This document shows, one piece after another, positions 51,498-62,313 of a DNA stretch of 64,000 bases. How positions within the stretch are numbered: the stretch's first letter is position 1; each line of letters opens with the position of its first letter. The notes below the pieces were generated by a model that saw only the letters and a program-made list of their open reading frames with translations, made no database searches and was not told where the DNA came from. The stretch comes from Acidimicrobiales bacterium (GTDB taxonomy: Bacteria > Actinomycetota > Acidimicrobiia > Acidimicrobiales > SKKL01). A program made the translations under genes and the position numbers. The stretch spans positions 1 through 64,000 of the forward strand of contig JAXHLR010000008.1 in the NCBI GenBank assembly GCA_034521975.1, read 5' to 3'.

Positions 51498-52334
51498 ATG
51501 CCCGAGCTCCCCGAGGTCCAGGCCCACGCCGAACGCCTCACCTCCGAGCTTGCCGGGGCCACGCTGTCGAGGTTCGAGCCGTTGTCGTTCACGGTGCTGC
51601 GCACCTACGCACCGGACCCGGCCTCCGCCGTCGGGTCGGCGCTGGACGAGATCGGTCGCCGCGGCAAGCTGTTGCTGCTGCGGTTCGCCCACCTCACCTT
51701 CGTCGTCCACCCCATGCAGGGCGGCCGGTTGCGGCCCGACCTCAAGCAGTCGGCCAAACCCCGCAACGGCATCGCTCGGTGGCGCTTCGACGACGGCCGC
51801 GCCCTGCTGCTGACCGAACCCGGCACCGAGCGCAAGGCCGGAGTGTGGGTGGTCGAAGGCGAGCCGCTCACCCAGGCTCCCCTCGACGACCTGGGTCCCG
51901 AGGCTGACGAGCTCGATCGCGCCGAGCTCGCCGCGCTGCTCACCGACACCTCCATGCGGGTGCACGGGTTCCTGCGCGACCAGCACCTGGTGGCCGGGGT
52001 CGGCCGGCGGCTCGCCAACGAGATCTGCCACCGAGCCCGGCTGTCGCCCTTCGCCACCACCTCCAAGCTGTCCGGCGACGAGGTCGACCGCCTGCACCGG
52101 GCCATCGGCGAGGTCATCGCCGAGTCCCTCGAGTTCGAGCGGGCCCGGGACGAGATGGTCGGTGCCGCCGATCGGCCCGGTACGGTCCACAACCAGGTGG
52201 GCGAGCCCTGTCCGGTCTGCGGCGACGAGGTCCGTGCGGTCGAGTACCGCGCCTACACGATCGCCTACTGCCCAACCTGCCAGACCGGGGGCAAGGTGCT
52301 GGCGGACAACACCACCAGCAAGTTCCTCAAGTAG
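51498..52334 (+). CDS. Fpg/Nei-family DNA glycosylase
   Basis: The 278-aa product begins MPELPEVQ, so the catalytic Pro2/Glu3 are present. GRRGKLLLLRF supplies the conserved lysine. The helix-two-turn-helix (VAGVGRRLANEICHRARLSPF) and C-terminal zinc finger (CPVCGDEV...YCPTCQTGG) are intact. It excises oxidised bases and cleaves the abasic site. Whether it is the Fpg or the Nei subtype is not settled: PEVQ and the lack of a typical Fpg lesion loop lean towards Nei-like. Confidence 0.9.
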   Translation: MPELPEVQAHAERLTSELAGATLSRFEPLSFTVLRTYAPDPASAVGSALDEIGRRGKLLLLRFAHLTFVVHPMQGGRLRPDLKQSAKPRNGIARWRFDDGRALLLTEPGTERKAGVWVVEGEPLTQAPLDDLGPEADELDRAELAALLTDTSMRVHGFLRDQHLVAGVGRRLANEICHRARLSPFATTSKLSGDEVDRLHRAIGEVIAESLEFERARDEMVGAADRPGTVHNQVGEPCPVCGDEVRAVEYRAYTIAYCPTCQTGGKVLADNTTSKFLK

Positions 52335-52440
52335 CGCGGGTGCGGCCCGCCCGCCGGTGGGGCCGGCCGGTGGACGCGGGACCACCTTCGAGGTATTGTC
52401 ATGCTGTTTCAGCAACTCTCAAGCCGGAAGGCGGATTCCG

Positions 52441-52806
52441 ATGTCACATGACCCTCCACCACCTCCACCGCCACCTCCTCCGATCCCCGGCTGGGGTGCC
52501 CACCAGCAACACCAGTCGCCGCCGCCACCACCACCACCACCAGCAGCAGCAGCAGCCGGCGATCGCCCTCCGAGCTACATGGGCCTGGCGGTGGGCGCCC
52601 TACTCGTGTTCTGGCCAACGGGCATCGCCGCCATGGTGCACGCGGCCCAGGTCGATTCGGCGTGGGAGAACGGCCGGGGCGACGAGGCGCGCAGGCGGTC
52701 GCACGAAGCTCGGAGGTGGTCGATGATCTCGTTCGTCATCATGGGGCTCAGCTGGGCCTTCGTCGGCCTGGTCCTGATGGCGTACGCCGCGTCCAGCCCC
52801 GGGTGA
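52441..52806 (+). CDS. CD225/dispanin-type small membrane protein with poly-proline N-terminus
   Basis: The 121-aa product has an N-terminus of two proline runs (10 and 8) and a five-alanine run, then two transmembrane helices (YMGLAVGALLVFWPTGIAAMVHAAQVDSAWENG) with the CD225-like GDxxxAxxxSxxAxxWS motif (GDEARRRSHEARRWSMISF). Such proteins are common in actinobacteria; their roles are largely unknown. GGAAGGCGG precedes the ATG. Confidence 0.75.
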   Translation: MSHDPPPPPPPPPPIPGWGAHQQHQSPPPPPPPPAAAAAGDRPPSYMGLAVGALLVFWPTGIAAMVHAAQVDSAWENGRGDEARRRSHEARRWSMISFVIMGLSWAFVGLVLMAYAASSPG

Positions 52807-52822
52807 CCCCTGGGTCGAGGCG

Positions 52823-53809
<987 letters not shown>

Positions 53810-53896
53810 CGTCTGGCGCTCCTCGGAAGATTTCGTGGGGGGTACCCGCCGAATCTAGTGCGCGACCCCTCCGCGCTGTAACTGGCCAGAGGCGGC

Positions 53897-55786
53897 TCAG
53901 GCCGCCGAACCGCGGCGGGTGTTGCCGATCCAGCTGGTGTAGAGGCCGGCGTAGATGCCGCCGGCGGCGACCAGCTCGTCGTGGGAGCCCACCTCGACGA
54001 CCTGGCCCTGGTCGAACACCAGCACCAGGTCGGCGGCTTCGGCGGTGGAGAGCCGGTGGGCGATGCTGACCATGGTGCGGTCCTCGGCCAGGGTGTGAAG
54101 CGCCGAGGACAGGGCCCGTTCGGTCTCGGGGTCGACCGAGCTGGTGGCCTCGTCGAGGACCAGCAGCCCGGGGTCGGCGAGCTGGGCCCGGGCCAGGGCC
54201 ACCAGCTGGCGTTCCCCGACCGAGAGGTTCTCTCCCCGTTCTCCCACCCCGGTGTCGAGCCCGTTCGGCAAGCGGTCGACCCACCAATCGAGTCCCAGGT
54301 GCTCGAAGGCGAGGTCGATGTCGGCGTCGGTGGCGCCCTCGTGGCCGAACCGGACGTTCTCGCGCACGGTCGTGTCGAACAAGAACCCGTCCTGGGGCAC
54401 CATGCGCACCGCCCGACGGCGGGCCGAGGGGCGGATGTCGCGCAGGTCGATGCCATCGAGGTAGATCGCCCCCGCGGTGGGGTCCGCGAGGCGGGCGAGC
54501 AGCTTGGCGAAGGTGGTCTTGCCCGAACCGGTCTCGCCGACGATGGCCACGTTGGTGCCGGCGGGGATGGTGACGTCGACGCCGTGCAACACCCGGCCGC
54601 CGGTGCGGTAGGCGAACTCGAGGCCTTCGGTCCGCACCTCGATGGCGTCGAACCCGAGATCGGGACCGTCGTGGCGCTCGGGGATCTCGACGGGGGTGTC
54701 CAACAGATCGAGCACCTTGCGCCACCCGGCCAGCGCGGTCTGGGTCTGGTCGAGCACCTCGCCCAGCTCCGAGATCGGGTTCTGCAACAGGCTCACGAGG
54801 AACACGCAGGCGACGAGGGCACCGGTGTCGAGCTCCCAGGCCCCGCTGTACCAGGCGCCGATGCCGGCCACGAGGCCGATGGCCACGGCACCGAACAGGT
54901 CGCCGGTGGGGAAGATGAGCGCGAAGTAGCGGGCGGCGAGCATGCGGGCCCGGTAGGCGGCGTCGATGGCGACGTGGAGTCGGCCGCGGGTGCGCTCCTC
55001 GATGCCATAGGCCCGCACCACATCGGCGCCCATGATCGCCTCGGAGATCTCGGTGAGCAGGTCGGCGACCCGGGTGCGGAGCTGGTCGTAGGCAGCGAGC
55101 TGGCGGCGTTGGAGGTTGCGGAGGATGGCGACCAACGGCACGAAGGCGACGAGCACCACGACCGCGAGCTGCCAGGCGTACACCGCGAGCACCACCAGGG
55201 TGGCGATGATGACGGTGGTGTTGACCACCCAGGCGACCGCGCCCCACTGGGCGAAACGGGCGATCGTCTCGATGTCGCTGGTGACCCGGGAGACAAGGAT
55301 CCCCCGTTTGGTGTCGTTGTGGTCGGCGACCGACAGGGCGTGGATGTGGGCGAAGGCGCGCACACGGAGCCCTCTCAGCGTGGCCTCGGCCGCCGTGAGG
55401 AGCCGAAGGTAGGTGTAGCGGCTCGACCACCACACCGCCACGATGACCACCAGGGCGATGGCCGAGGCCCGCAGGACGAACTCGGGTCGGTACCCGTCGG
55501 GGCCCATCACCCCTCGGTCGAGGATCTGCTGGATCAGCACGGGGATGGCCAGGCGGCCGACGGCGGTGGCGATGGCCATGGCGATGGTGAAGGCGATGCC
55601 GACCTTCAGCTCGGGGCTCGCCGCCAGCCCGCGCCGCAGCACCCCGATGGCACCGTCGGCTCCGAGATCGGTGTCGCCGTCGTCGGCGACGAAGGGGTCC
55701 GGACCCAGCGGGTCGGGTGCCTCCTCGTGTGGAAGGTGGTGCTCCAGCGCCAGGTGCTGAGGGTGGTGGTGGCCGTCGGCGGTCAT
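53897..55786 (-). CDS. ABC exporter half-transporter (catalytic-site Glu intact)
   Basis: The 629-aa product has a His-rich N-terminal segment, six transmembrane helices and an NBD. Walker A is GETGSGKTT, Walker B LLVLDEATSSVD (catalytic Glu kept), switch His in SIAHRLST, but the signature is LSVGERQ instead of LSGGQ. The ATG overlaps the preceding exporter gene's stop (ATGA), so the two are made as a heterodimer. Substrate (drug, lipid or peptide) unknown. Confidence 0.88.
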   Translation of the reverse strand: MTADGHHHPQHLALEHHLPHEEAPDPLGPDPFVADDGDTDLGADGAIGVLRRGLAASPELKVGIAFTIAMAIATAVGRLAIPVLIQQILDRGVMGPDGYRPEFVLRASAIALVVIVAVWWSSRYTYLRLLTAAEATLRGLRVRAFAHIHALSVADHNDTKRGILVSRVTSDIETIARFAQWGAVAWVVNTTVIIATLVVLAVYAWQLAVVVLVAFVPLVAILRNLQRRQLAAYDQLRTRVADLLTEISEAIMGADVVRAYGIEERTRGRLHVAIDAAYRARMLAARYFALIFPTGDLFGAVAIGLVAGIGAWYSGAWELDTGALVACVFLVSLLQNPISELGEVLDQTQTALAGWRKVLDLLDTPVEIPERHDGPDLGFDAIEVRTEGLEFAYRTGGRVLHGVDVTIPAGTNVAIVGETGSGKTTFAKLLARLADPTAGAIYLDGIDLRDIRPSARRRAVRMVPQDGFLFDTTVRENVRFGHEGATDADIDLAFEHLGLDWWVDRLPNGLDTGVGERGENLSVGERQLVALARAQLADPGLLVLDEATSSVDPETERALSSALHTLAEDRTMVSIAHRLSTAEAADLVLVFDQGQVVEVGSHDELVAAGGIYAGLYTSWIGNTRRGSAA

Positions 55787-57561
55787 CGCATGGCCTCGTC
55801 CTCGTAGGCGCTCACCAGCCGTTCGTAGCCGGGATGGTCGAGCAGCTGGGCGTGAGTGCCGGTGGCCACGACCCGTCCGCCGTCGAGGTAGATGACCCGA
55901 TCGGCCAGCTCGATGGTGGAGATGCGGTGGGCCACCACGACCGTGGTGGTTCCGAGCGCGTCACGCAGACCGTCGAGGATGCGGGCCTCGACCACCGGAT
56001 CGACCGCCGAGGTGGCGTCGTCGAGCACGAGGAGCCGGGGGCGGCGCACCAGGGCACGGGCCAGGGCGACCCGCTGGCGCTGGCCGCCCGACAGGCTCAC
56101 CCCACGTTCGCCCACCACCGTGTCGAAGCCCTGGGGCATCTCGGCGACGAACCCGTCGGCCTGGGCGATGCGTGCGGCCTCGAGCACCTCGTCGTCGCCG
56201 GCGTCGGTCGACATGGCGATGTTGGCGGTGATCGACTCGGCGAACAGGAACGACTCCTGGAACACGATGGCCACCGCGTCGCGGAGCGCGCCGGGGTCGG
56301 CATCGGCGAGGTCGATCCCGCCGAGCCGGATCGTCCCACGGTCGGGTTCGACGAGATGGACCAGCAGCTGACAGAAGGTGCTCTTGCCACCACCCGTCGC
56401 TCCGACGAGGGCCACGATCTCGCCCGGGTCGACGTGCACGCTGACATCGTCGAGGGCGGGCTGGTCGGCGACGCCGGGGTAGGTGAAGGTGAGGTGCTCG
56501 ACGTCGACCGCGAGTGGGGTGTCGGGGAGTGGGGCGGTGCCCCCCGGGTGTTCGTCGAGGTCGGCGCGGGCGGCCAGCACCCCGTCGATCCGCTCGAGCG
56601 ACACCACCGACCGGGGCAGCTCCTCGAGGAAGAAGCCCATGACTCGCATGGGGAAGGCCAGCACTCCGAACAACGCCATGGCCGCGACGAGGTCGCCGGG
56701 GCTGATCGCCCCGTCGGCGAGGCGCCACGCCCCGGCGACGAGCAGGGCCACGGTGCCCACCGCGGGGATGGCGTCGATGCTCGGCTCGAACACCGCCCGC
56801 AGCCGCCCGACGTCGATGCGCGCCTCGCGCAGGCGGTCGGAGGCCTCGGCCATGCGTTCGATCTCGGCGTCCTCGCGGCCGAGGGTCTTGACCACCAGTG
56901 CGCCGTCGAAGCTCTCGTGGGCGACGTTGGAGACCTCGCCGATGCGGTGCTGGACCATGGCCGAGGGCTGCTCGACCCGCGCGGTGTACACGCGGTTGAG
57001 GATGGTCAGCATGGGGAACACGAGCAGGCCGATGCCCATGATCAACGGATCGATCAGCGCCAGGGACGCGACCGAGAAGGCGATGAGCACCAGGACCCCG
57101 GTGGTGAAGGGCAGCGGCACCAACACCTCGGTGGCGGCCTCGACGTCGGCGTCGGCGTGGGCCAGCAACTCGCCGGTCGGATGATCGAGGTGGTAGGCCA
57201 GCGGGACGTCGAGGTAGGTGTCGGTCACCTGCCGACGTAGCGATGCCTGGGTCCGGTAGGTGGTCATCGCCGCGAAGTAGCGGCGGATCACCACACCGAG
57301 GGACCGCAGCATCGCCATGGCGACCACCGCGCCCACCGCGGCCATCACCGTCGAGAAGCCGACCTCCCCGTCGCGGACGGCGGGGACGATGAGGTCGTCG
57401 GTGACCCATCCCAGCACCCTGGTGCCACCGACGAGCGCCCCCGAGAAGATCACGGCGCCGATGAGAGCGACGCCGAACGGGCGCGGGTGCATGCGGACGT
57501 AGCGGGCGAGCAGACGCGCTCCACGCCGCAGCACCGAGGTGGGTTCGTGATCGACGTTCAT
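55783..57561 (-). CDS. ABC exporter half-transporter (degenerate Walker B)
   Basis: The 592-aa product has six transmembrane helices and an NBD with Walker A GATGGGKST, signature SLSGGQRQR and Walker B LLVLDDATSAVD, in which Asp replaces the catalytic Glu. Together with the LSVGE signature of its partner this gives one consensus and one degenerate ATP site, as in TM287/288- and BmrCD-type heterodimeric exporters. Confidence 0.88.
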   Translation of the reverse strand: MNVDHEPTSVLRRGARLLARYVRMHPRPFGVALIGAVIFSGALVGGTRVLGWVTDDLIVPAVRDGEVGFSTVMAAVGAVVAMAMLRSLGVVIRRYFAAMTTYRTQASLRRQVTDTYLDVPLAYHLDHPTGELLAHADADVEAATEVLVPLPFTTGVLVLIAFSVASLALIDPLIMGIGLLVFPMLTILNRVYTARVEQPSAMVQHRIGEVSNVAHESFDGALVVKTLGREDAEIERMAEASDRLREARIDVGRLRAVFEPSIDAIPAVGTVALLVAGAWRLADGAISPGDLVAAMALFGVLAFPMRVMGFFLEELPRSVVSLERIDGVLAARADLDEHPGGTAPLPDTPLAVDVEHLTFTYPGVADQPALDDVSVHVDPGEIVALVGATGGGKSTFCQLLVHLVEPDRGTIRLGGIDLADADPGALRDAVAIVFQESFLFAESITANIAMSTDAGDDEVLEAARIAQADGFVAEMPQGFDTVVGERGVSLSGGQRQRVALARALVRRPRLLVLDDATSAVDPVVEARILDGLRDALGTTTVVVAHRISTIELADRVIYLDGGRVVATGTHAQLLDHPGYERLVSAYEDEAMR

Positions 57562-57652
57562 GGCTCCCCAGGGACTCTGTTCGCCCCGCAGGCAGCAAGG
57601 CTACGAAGGTTCGTCACCTGCGCCCATCGAGATTCGGTACCCGGCGCGCGAC

Positions 57653-57674
57653 GGGCCGCCCACGAGGGCGGCCC
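57653..57674 (-). terminator. GC-rich hairpin downstream of the aldehyde dehydrogenase gene
   Basis: GGGCCGCC-CACGAG-GGCGGCCC is a perfect 8-bp stem with a 6-nt loop, 28 bp past the stop, in the 140-bp gap before the ABC exporter genes. Confidence 0.6.
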
Positions 57675-57701
57675 GCGCTCGGCGCTGGGCGGGTCGGTGG
57701 C

Positions 57702-59120
57702 TCAGAGCTGGAGCGACTTGACCTCGAGGAACTCCTCGAAGCCGTACTTGCCGAGCTCGCGGCCGATGCCGGACTGTTTGTAGCCACCGAAGGGGGCGAC
57801 GACGTTGAAGCTTCCACCGTTGACGTCGACCTGGCCGGTGCGCATGCGCAGCGCGACCCGCTTGGCCCGTTCGGGGTCGGCCGAGGACACGCCACCGGCG
57901 AGCCCGTAGATGGAGTCGTTGGCGATGGCGACGGCTTCGTCCTCGTCGTCGTAGCCGATGATGGACAGCACCGGCCCGAAGATCTCCTCCTGGGCGATGG
58001 TCATGTCGTTGGTGACGTCGGCGAAGACCGTGGGCTGCACGAAGTAGCCCTTGTCGAAGCCCTCGGGGATGTCGGGACCGCCGACCACCAAGGTCGCGCC
58101 TTCCTCGATGCCCTTGCGGATGTAGTCCCGGACGGTGTCCTGCTGGGCCTTGGAGGCCAGCGGGCCGAGCATGGCGGACTCGGAGTCGGCGGGACCGAGC
58201 GGGAAGTTCGCCACCGCCGCACCGGCGATCTGGGCGACCTCGTCCATCTTGTCGTTGGGCACCAGCATGCGGGTGAGGGCGGTGCAGGTCTGGCCCGAGT
58301 TCAAGAAGCAGGCGAACACGCCCTTGGGCACCACCAGCTCGAGGTCGGCGTCGTCGAGGATGATGTTGGCCGACTTGCCGCCCAGCTCGAGGTGGACCCG
58401 CTTGATGGTGTCGGCCCCGCCCTTGGCCACGCGGGCTCCCGCGGTGGTGGACCCGGTGAAGGACACCATGTCGATGTCGGGGTGACCCGAGATGGCCTCG
58501 CCCACGACCCGGCCGGGCCCGGCGACGAGGTTGAACACACCTGGGGGCAGGCCGATGTCGTCGAAGATCTGGGCCAGCAGGAAGGCGCTGAGCGGTGCGA
58601 CCTCGCTGGGCTTGTGCACCACGGTGCACCCGGCAGCGATGGCAGGGGCCACCTTGGCCATGGTCTGGTGCAACGGGTAGTTCCACGGAGTGATGCATCC
58701 GACGACGCCGATGGGTTCGCGCACGACGAGGGAGTTGTTGATCTGCTCCTCCCACTCGAAGTTCTTGGCCGTCTCGACGACGCTGGCGGTGGTGGAGGCG
58801 GGCAGGCCGGCCTGGATCATCTTGGCGAAGTTGATCGGCATGCCGACCTCGCCCGACACGGTCTCGGCGATCTCGTCGGTGCGGGCGGTGAGCTCCTCGG
58901 CGAGGCGCTGGACGTACTTGAGGCGCTCGTCGACCGGCTGGGCCGACCAGGTCTCGAAGGCCCGGCGGGCGGCGGCGACGGCGGTGTCGACGTCGGCCTC
59001 GTTGCCGGTGGCGATGCGACCCATCACCTCTTCGGTGGAGGCGTTGATGACGTCGGTGGAACCGGTCCCCTGTGGCGCCACCCAGGCACCGTCGATGTAG
59101 ATCTTGTCGTAGCTGCGCAT
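57702..59120 (-). CDS. NAD(P)-dependent aldehyde dehydrogenase
   Basis: The 472-aa product has the ALDH signature: [29 protein letters not shown], glutamate in [13 protein letters not shown], catalytic Cys in [15 protein letters not shown] and the C-terminal [22 protein letters not shown]. The start is the ATG at 59120 with GGGGG upstream. The aldehyde substrate cannot be told; medium-chain or betaine/coniferyl-type ALDHs are all similar. Confidence 0.9.
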   Translation of the reverse strand: MRSYDKIYIDGAWVAPQGTGSTDVINASTEEVMGRIATGNEADVDTAVAAARRAFETWSAQPVDERLKYVQRLAEELTARTDEIAETVSGEVGMPINFAKMIQAGLPASTTASVVETAKNFEWEEQINNSLVVREPIGVVGCITPWNYPLHQTMAKVAPAIAAGCTVVHKPSEVAPLSAFLLAQIFDDIGLPPGVFNLVAGPGRVVGEAISGHPDIDMVSFTGSTTAGARVAKGGADTIKRVHLELGGKSANIILDDADLELVVPKGVFACFLNSGQTCTALTRMLVPNDKMDEVAQIAGAAVANFPLGPADSESAMLGPLASKAQQDTVRDYIRKGIEEGATLVVGGPDIPEGFDKGYFVQPTVFADVTNDMTIAQEEIFGPVLSIIGYDDEDEAVAIANDSIYGLAGGVSSADPERAKRVALRMRTGQVDVNGGSFNVVAPFGGYKQSGIGRELGKYGFEEFLEVKSLQL

Positions 59121-59313
59121 GTGATGGCCCCCTGGTCGGCAACTGTCGGTGGCGTTCCACCGTAGCCGGTGCCTGCGCCGATCGCCCACCGGACCGTACA
59201 GCGTACGGTCCGCTCGGACGACGGGCGCGGCATGGCCACTTGTCTTGAACTTGTACTAACCTCCGGCGGGTACCCGTCCATCCCCCGAACACCGCACGCG
59301 AGGACCCGAGAAC

Positions 59314-60529
59314 ATGGCGAAGATCAAGGTGGCCAACCCCGTCGTCGAGATCGACGGCGACGAGATGACCCGCATCATCTGGCAGATGATCAAGGACAAG
59401 CTGATCCTGCCCTACCTCGATGTCGACCTGAGGTACTTCGACCTGAGCATCGAGCACCGCGACGCCACCGACGACCAGGTCACCGTCGACGCCGCCAACG
59501 CCATCGCCGAACACGGTGTGGGCGTCAAGTGCGCCACCATCACCCCCGACGAGGCCCGCGTCGAGGAGTTCGGCCTCAAGCACATGTGGCGGTCGCCCAA
59601 CGGCACCATCCGCAACATCTTGGGCGGCGTGGTGTTCCGCGAGCCGATCATCATGTCCAACATCCCCCGCTACGTACCCGGGTGGACACAGCCCATCATC
59701 ATCGGCCGTCACGCCTTCGGCGACCAGTACCGGGCCACCGACTTCACGGTTCCCGGCGCCGGCACCCTGACCATGACCTTCACCCCCGCCGACGGTGGCG
59801 AACCCATGGAGTTCAAGGTCTTCGACTTCCCCGACGCCGGGGTCGCCATGGGCATGTACAACCTCGACGAGTCCATCCGGGACTTCGCCCGGGCCAGCTT
59901 CCGCTACGGCCTCAGCCGCAACTACCCGGTCTACATGTCCACCAAGAACACGATCCTCAAGGCCTACGACGGCCGGTTCAAGGACCTGTTCCAGGAGGTG
60001 TTCGACGCCGAGTTCAAAGAGCAGTTCGACGCTGCGGGCCTCACCTACGAGCACCGCCTCATCGACGACATGGTCGCCGCGGCCATGAAGTGGGAGGGCG
60101 GCTACGTGTGGGCCTGCAAGAACTACGACGGCGACGTGCAGTCCGACACCGTCGCCCAGGGCTTCGGGTCGCTCGGGCTCATGACCTCGGTGCTGATGAC
60201 CCCCGACGGCCAGACCGTCGAGGCCGAGGCCGCCCACGGCACCGTCACCCGTCACTACCGCGAGCACCAGAAGGGCAACCCCACCTCCACCAACCCCATC
60301 GCGTCGATCTTCGCCTGGACGCGTGGGCCTCATCCACCGCGGCACGGTCGACGAGACCCCCGAGGTCGTCCAGTTCGCCGAGACCCTCGAGCGGGTCGTC
60401 ATCGACACCGTCGAGAGCGGCAAGATGACCAAGGACCTGGCCCTGCTCGTCGGCGGCGACCAGGACTGGCTCACCACCGAGGACTTCATGGACGCCCTCG
60501 ACCAGGGGCTCAAGACCCGACTCGGCTGA
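59314..60529 (+). CDS. icd: NADP-dependent isocitrate dehydrogenase with an apparent 1-nt frameshift
   Basis: The protein is homologous to eukaryote-like NADP-IDH (type II): [20 protein letters not shown], then [55 protein letters not shown] and [15 protein letters not shown]. Up to 60324 the frame is intact. At the GGG run 60325-60327 one extra G shifts it: the expected GLIHRG continuation is found in the +2 frame from 60323, running to the true end [19 protein letters not shown] at 60529. The uncorrected frame runs to 60603 into nonsense. This is either a sequencing error in a G run or a genuine mutation. It decarboxylates isocitrate to 2-oxoglutarate in the TCA cycle. Confidence 0.9.
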
Positions 60530-60559
60530 CCAACAGACCCCCCGCCCGGCTCAGCCGAG
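60521..60559. terminator. inverted repeat at the icd/metF convergent stops
   Basis: CTCGGCTGA and TCAGCCGAG form 9-bp arms with a 21-nt loop. Both genes end Leu-Gly-stop with the same codons, so the repeat could be coincidental, but it could act as a bidirectional terminator. Confidence 0.45.
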
Positions 60560-61405
60560 CCCGAGGTTGGCGGCGATCTCGCGGGTCGCGGTCGAGCGGT
60601 TGAGCGTGTAGAAGTGCAGGCCGGGAACGCCCTCGTCGAGGAGGCGCTGGCACAGCTCGGTCGCCACCTCGACCCCGATCGCCCGAACGGTGGCCGGGTC
60701 GTCGGCCACGGCTTCGAGTCGCTCGGCGAGATCGACGGGGAACTCGGCGCCCGACAGCTCGGCGAAGCGCTGAACCTGGCGGGCGTTGGTGACCGGCATG
60801 ATCCCGGGGATCACCGGGGTGGTGCATCCCAACGCCGCCAGCTCGTCGATCATGCGCAGGTGGTCCTCGGCGCGGAAGAAGAACTGGGTGATGGCGAAGT
60901 CGGCGACGTCGAGCTTGGCCGCCAGGTGACGTCGGTCCGAGGCCATGTCGGACGAACGGGGATGGCCCTCGGGGTGGGCGGCGACCCCGACCGAGAAGTC
61001 ACCCGACTCGCGCACCAGCTCCACGAGCTCGACCGCGTACCGGAAGTCGCCGACGGGGTCGGACCCATCGGTGGGTGGATCACCGGCCAGGGCCAAGATG
61101 TTGTGCACCCCTCCGTCCTGGTACTCGGCGAGCAGCTCGACGACCTCGGCCCGATCGTGGCCGATGCAGGTCAGATGGGCCATGGCGGTGAGAGGAGTCT
61201 CGGCTTCGATGCCGAGCACGATGTCGCGGGTGCGTTCACGGGTGGAGCCACCGGCGCCGTAGGTCACCGACACGAACGACGGCTCGAGCGGTTGAAGCTC
61301 GCGGATCGCCTTCTCGAGCTGACGTTCGGCCTCGTCGGTCTTGGGCGGGAAGAACTCGAACGACACGGTTCGATCCGCCGCCAGCAGGTCGCGTATGTAT
61401 GCCAT
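60551..61405 (-). CDS. metF: 5,10-methylenetetrahydrofolate reductase
   Basis: The 284-aa product has the MetF fold: [35 protein letters not shown] (FAD/folate contacts), ALAGDPP and [15 protein letters not shown]. It makes 5-methyl-THF for methionine synthesis. The ATG lies 7 nt after TAGCCT, whose TAG is also the folD stop, so it may have its own leaderless promoter or be read through from folD. Confidence 0.93.
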   Translation of the reverse strand: MAYIRDLLAADRTVSFEFFPPKTDEAERQLEKAIRELQPLEPSFVSVTYGAGGSTRERTRDIVLGIEAETPLTAMAHLTCIGHDRAEVVELLAEYQDGGVHNILALAGDPPTDGSDPVGDFRYAVELVELVRESGDFSVGVAAHPEGHPRSSDMASDRRHLAAKLDVADFAITQFFFRAEDHLRMIDELAALGCTTPVIPGIMPVTNARQVQRFAELSGAEFPVDLAERLEAVADDPATVRAIGVEVATELCQRLLDEGVPGLHFYTLNRSTATREIAANLGLG

Positions 61406-61412
61406 CGACGAG

Positions 61413-61418
61413 AGGCTA
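61413..61418 (-). promoter_or_regulatory. possible -10 (TAGCCT) of metF (leaderless)
   Basis: TAGCCT is followed by 7 nt and the ATG at 61405. Because it contains the folD stop codon it may be coincidental. Confidence 0.35.
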
Positions 61419-62279
61419 CGCGCTGGCAGCCCGGCGTTCGGCCGCCTCGACGCAGTTGCGCAGCAGGATGGCGCGGGTCATGGGGCCGACGCCGCCGATG
61501 CGGGGCGACAGCCACGAGGCCACCTCGGCCACCTCGTCGGCCACATCGGAGACGAGCTTCTTCCCCTGGAAGCTGACCCCTGCGGCCACCACCACGGCGC
61601 CGGGACGCACCATGTCAGCGGTGATCAACCCCGGGGAACCGGCGGCGGCGACCAGCACATCGGCTTGGCGGGTGTGGTGGCCGAGGTCGGCGACTCCGGT
61701 GTGGACCACGGTGACCGCGGCGTTGAGCCTCGGCTCCTTGAGGGTGAGCAGGTTCGCCAGGGGACGGCCGATGGTGAGTCCTCGACCGACGATCACCACG
61801 TGCTGGCCCTTGAGGCCGATGCCGTTGGCCGCCAGCAGCTCGACGATGCCGACCGGTGTGCAGGGACGTGGCCCCTGGGTGCCCATGACCAGCTTGCCGA
61901 GGTTGACCGGGTGCAGGCCGTCGGCATCCTTGAGCGGATCCATGCGCAGCACCGCCGACTCGTAGTCGAGCCCGGCCGGGTACGGGTACTGCTGCAGGTA
62001 GGCGTGGATGGCGTCGTCGGCGTTGAACTCGTCGACCACCGCCTCGACCTCGGCCTGGGTGGCCTCGGCCGGCAGGTGCCGGTGGAACGACGCGATGCCG
62101 ATGCTCTCGCAGTCGCGGTGCTTCATGGCGACGTAGTTGGCGCTGGGGCCGTCGTCGCCGACGAGGATCGTGCCCAGCCCGGGCGTGATTCCCTCGGAGG
62201 CCAGGGTCCTCACCCTGGCCTCCAGGTCGGCGAGGATCTGGTCGGCCAGTGCTTGTCCGTCGAGCTTCTGTGCAGTCAC
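61416..62279 (-). CDS. folD: methylenetetrahydrofolate dehydrogenase/cyclohydrolase FolD
   Basis: The 287-aa product has the FolD motifs VGDDGPSANYVAMKHRDCESIGI (catalytic Lys), PRPCTPVGIVELL, VIVGRGLTIGRPLANLL and PGGVGPMT-like RIGGVGPMTRAILLRN. It interconverts methylene-, methenyl- and formyl-THF with NADP. The GTG start at 62279 follows GATACT by 6 nt (leaderless). It lies 10 bp before metF, and together with purH nearby it forms a one-carbon cluster. Confidence 0.94.
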   Translation of the reverse strand: MTAQKLDGQALADQILADLEARVRTLASEGITPGLGTILVGDDGPSANYVAMKHRDCESIGIASFHRHLPAEATQAEVEAVVDEFNADDAIHAYLQQYPYPAGLDYESAVLRMDPLKDADGLHPVNLGKLVMGTQGPRPCTPVGIVELLAANGIGLKGQHVVIVGRGLTIGRPLANLLTLKEPRLNAAVTVVHTGVADLGHHTRQADVLVAAAGSPGLITADMVRPGAVVVAAGVSFQGKKLVSDVADEVAEVASWLSPRIGGVGPMTRAILLRNCVEAAERRAASA

Positions 62280-62285
62280 CTGCCC

Positions 62286-62291
62286 AGTATC
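62286..62291 (-). promoter_or_regulatory. -10 box GATACT of folD (leaderless)
   Basis: GATACT is followed by 6 nt and the GTG at 62279, the same spacing as other boxes in the window. Confidence 0.5.
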
Positions 62292-62313
62292 GCGGCCCGA
62301 GCCGCGCCCGTGG

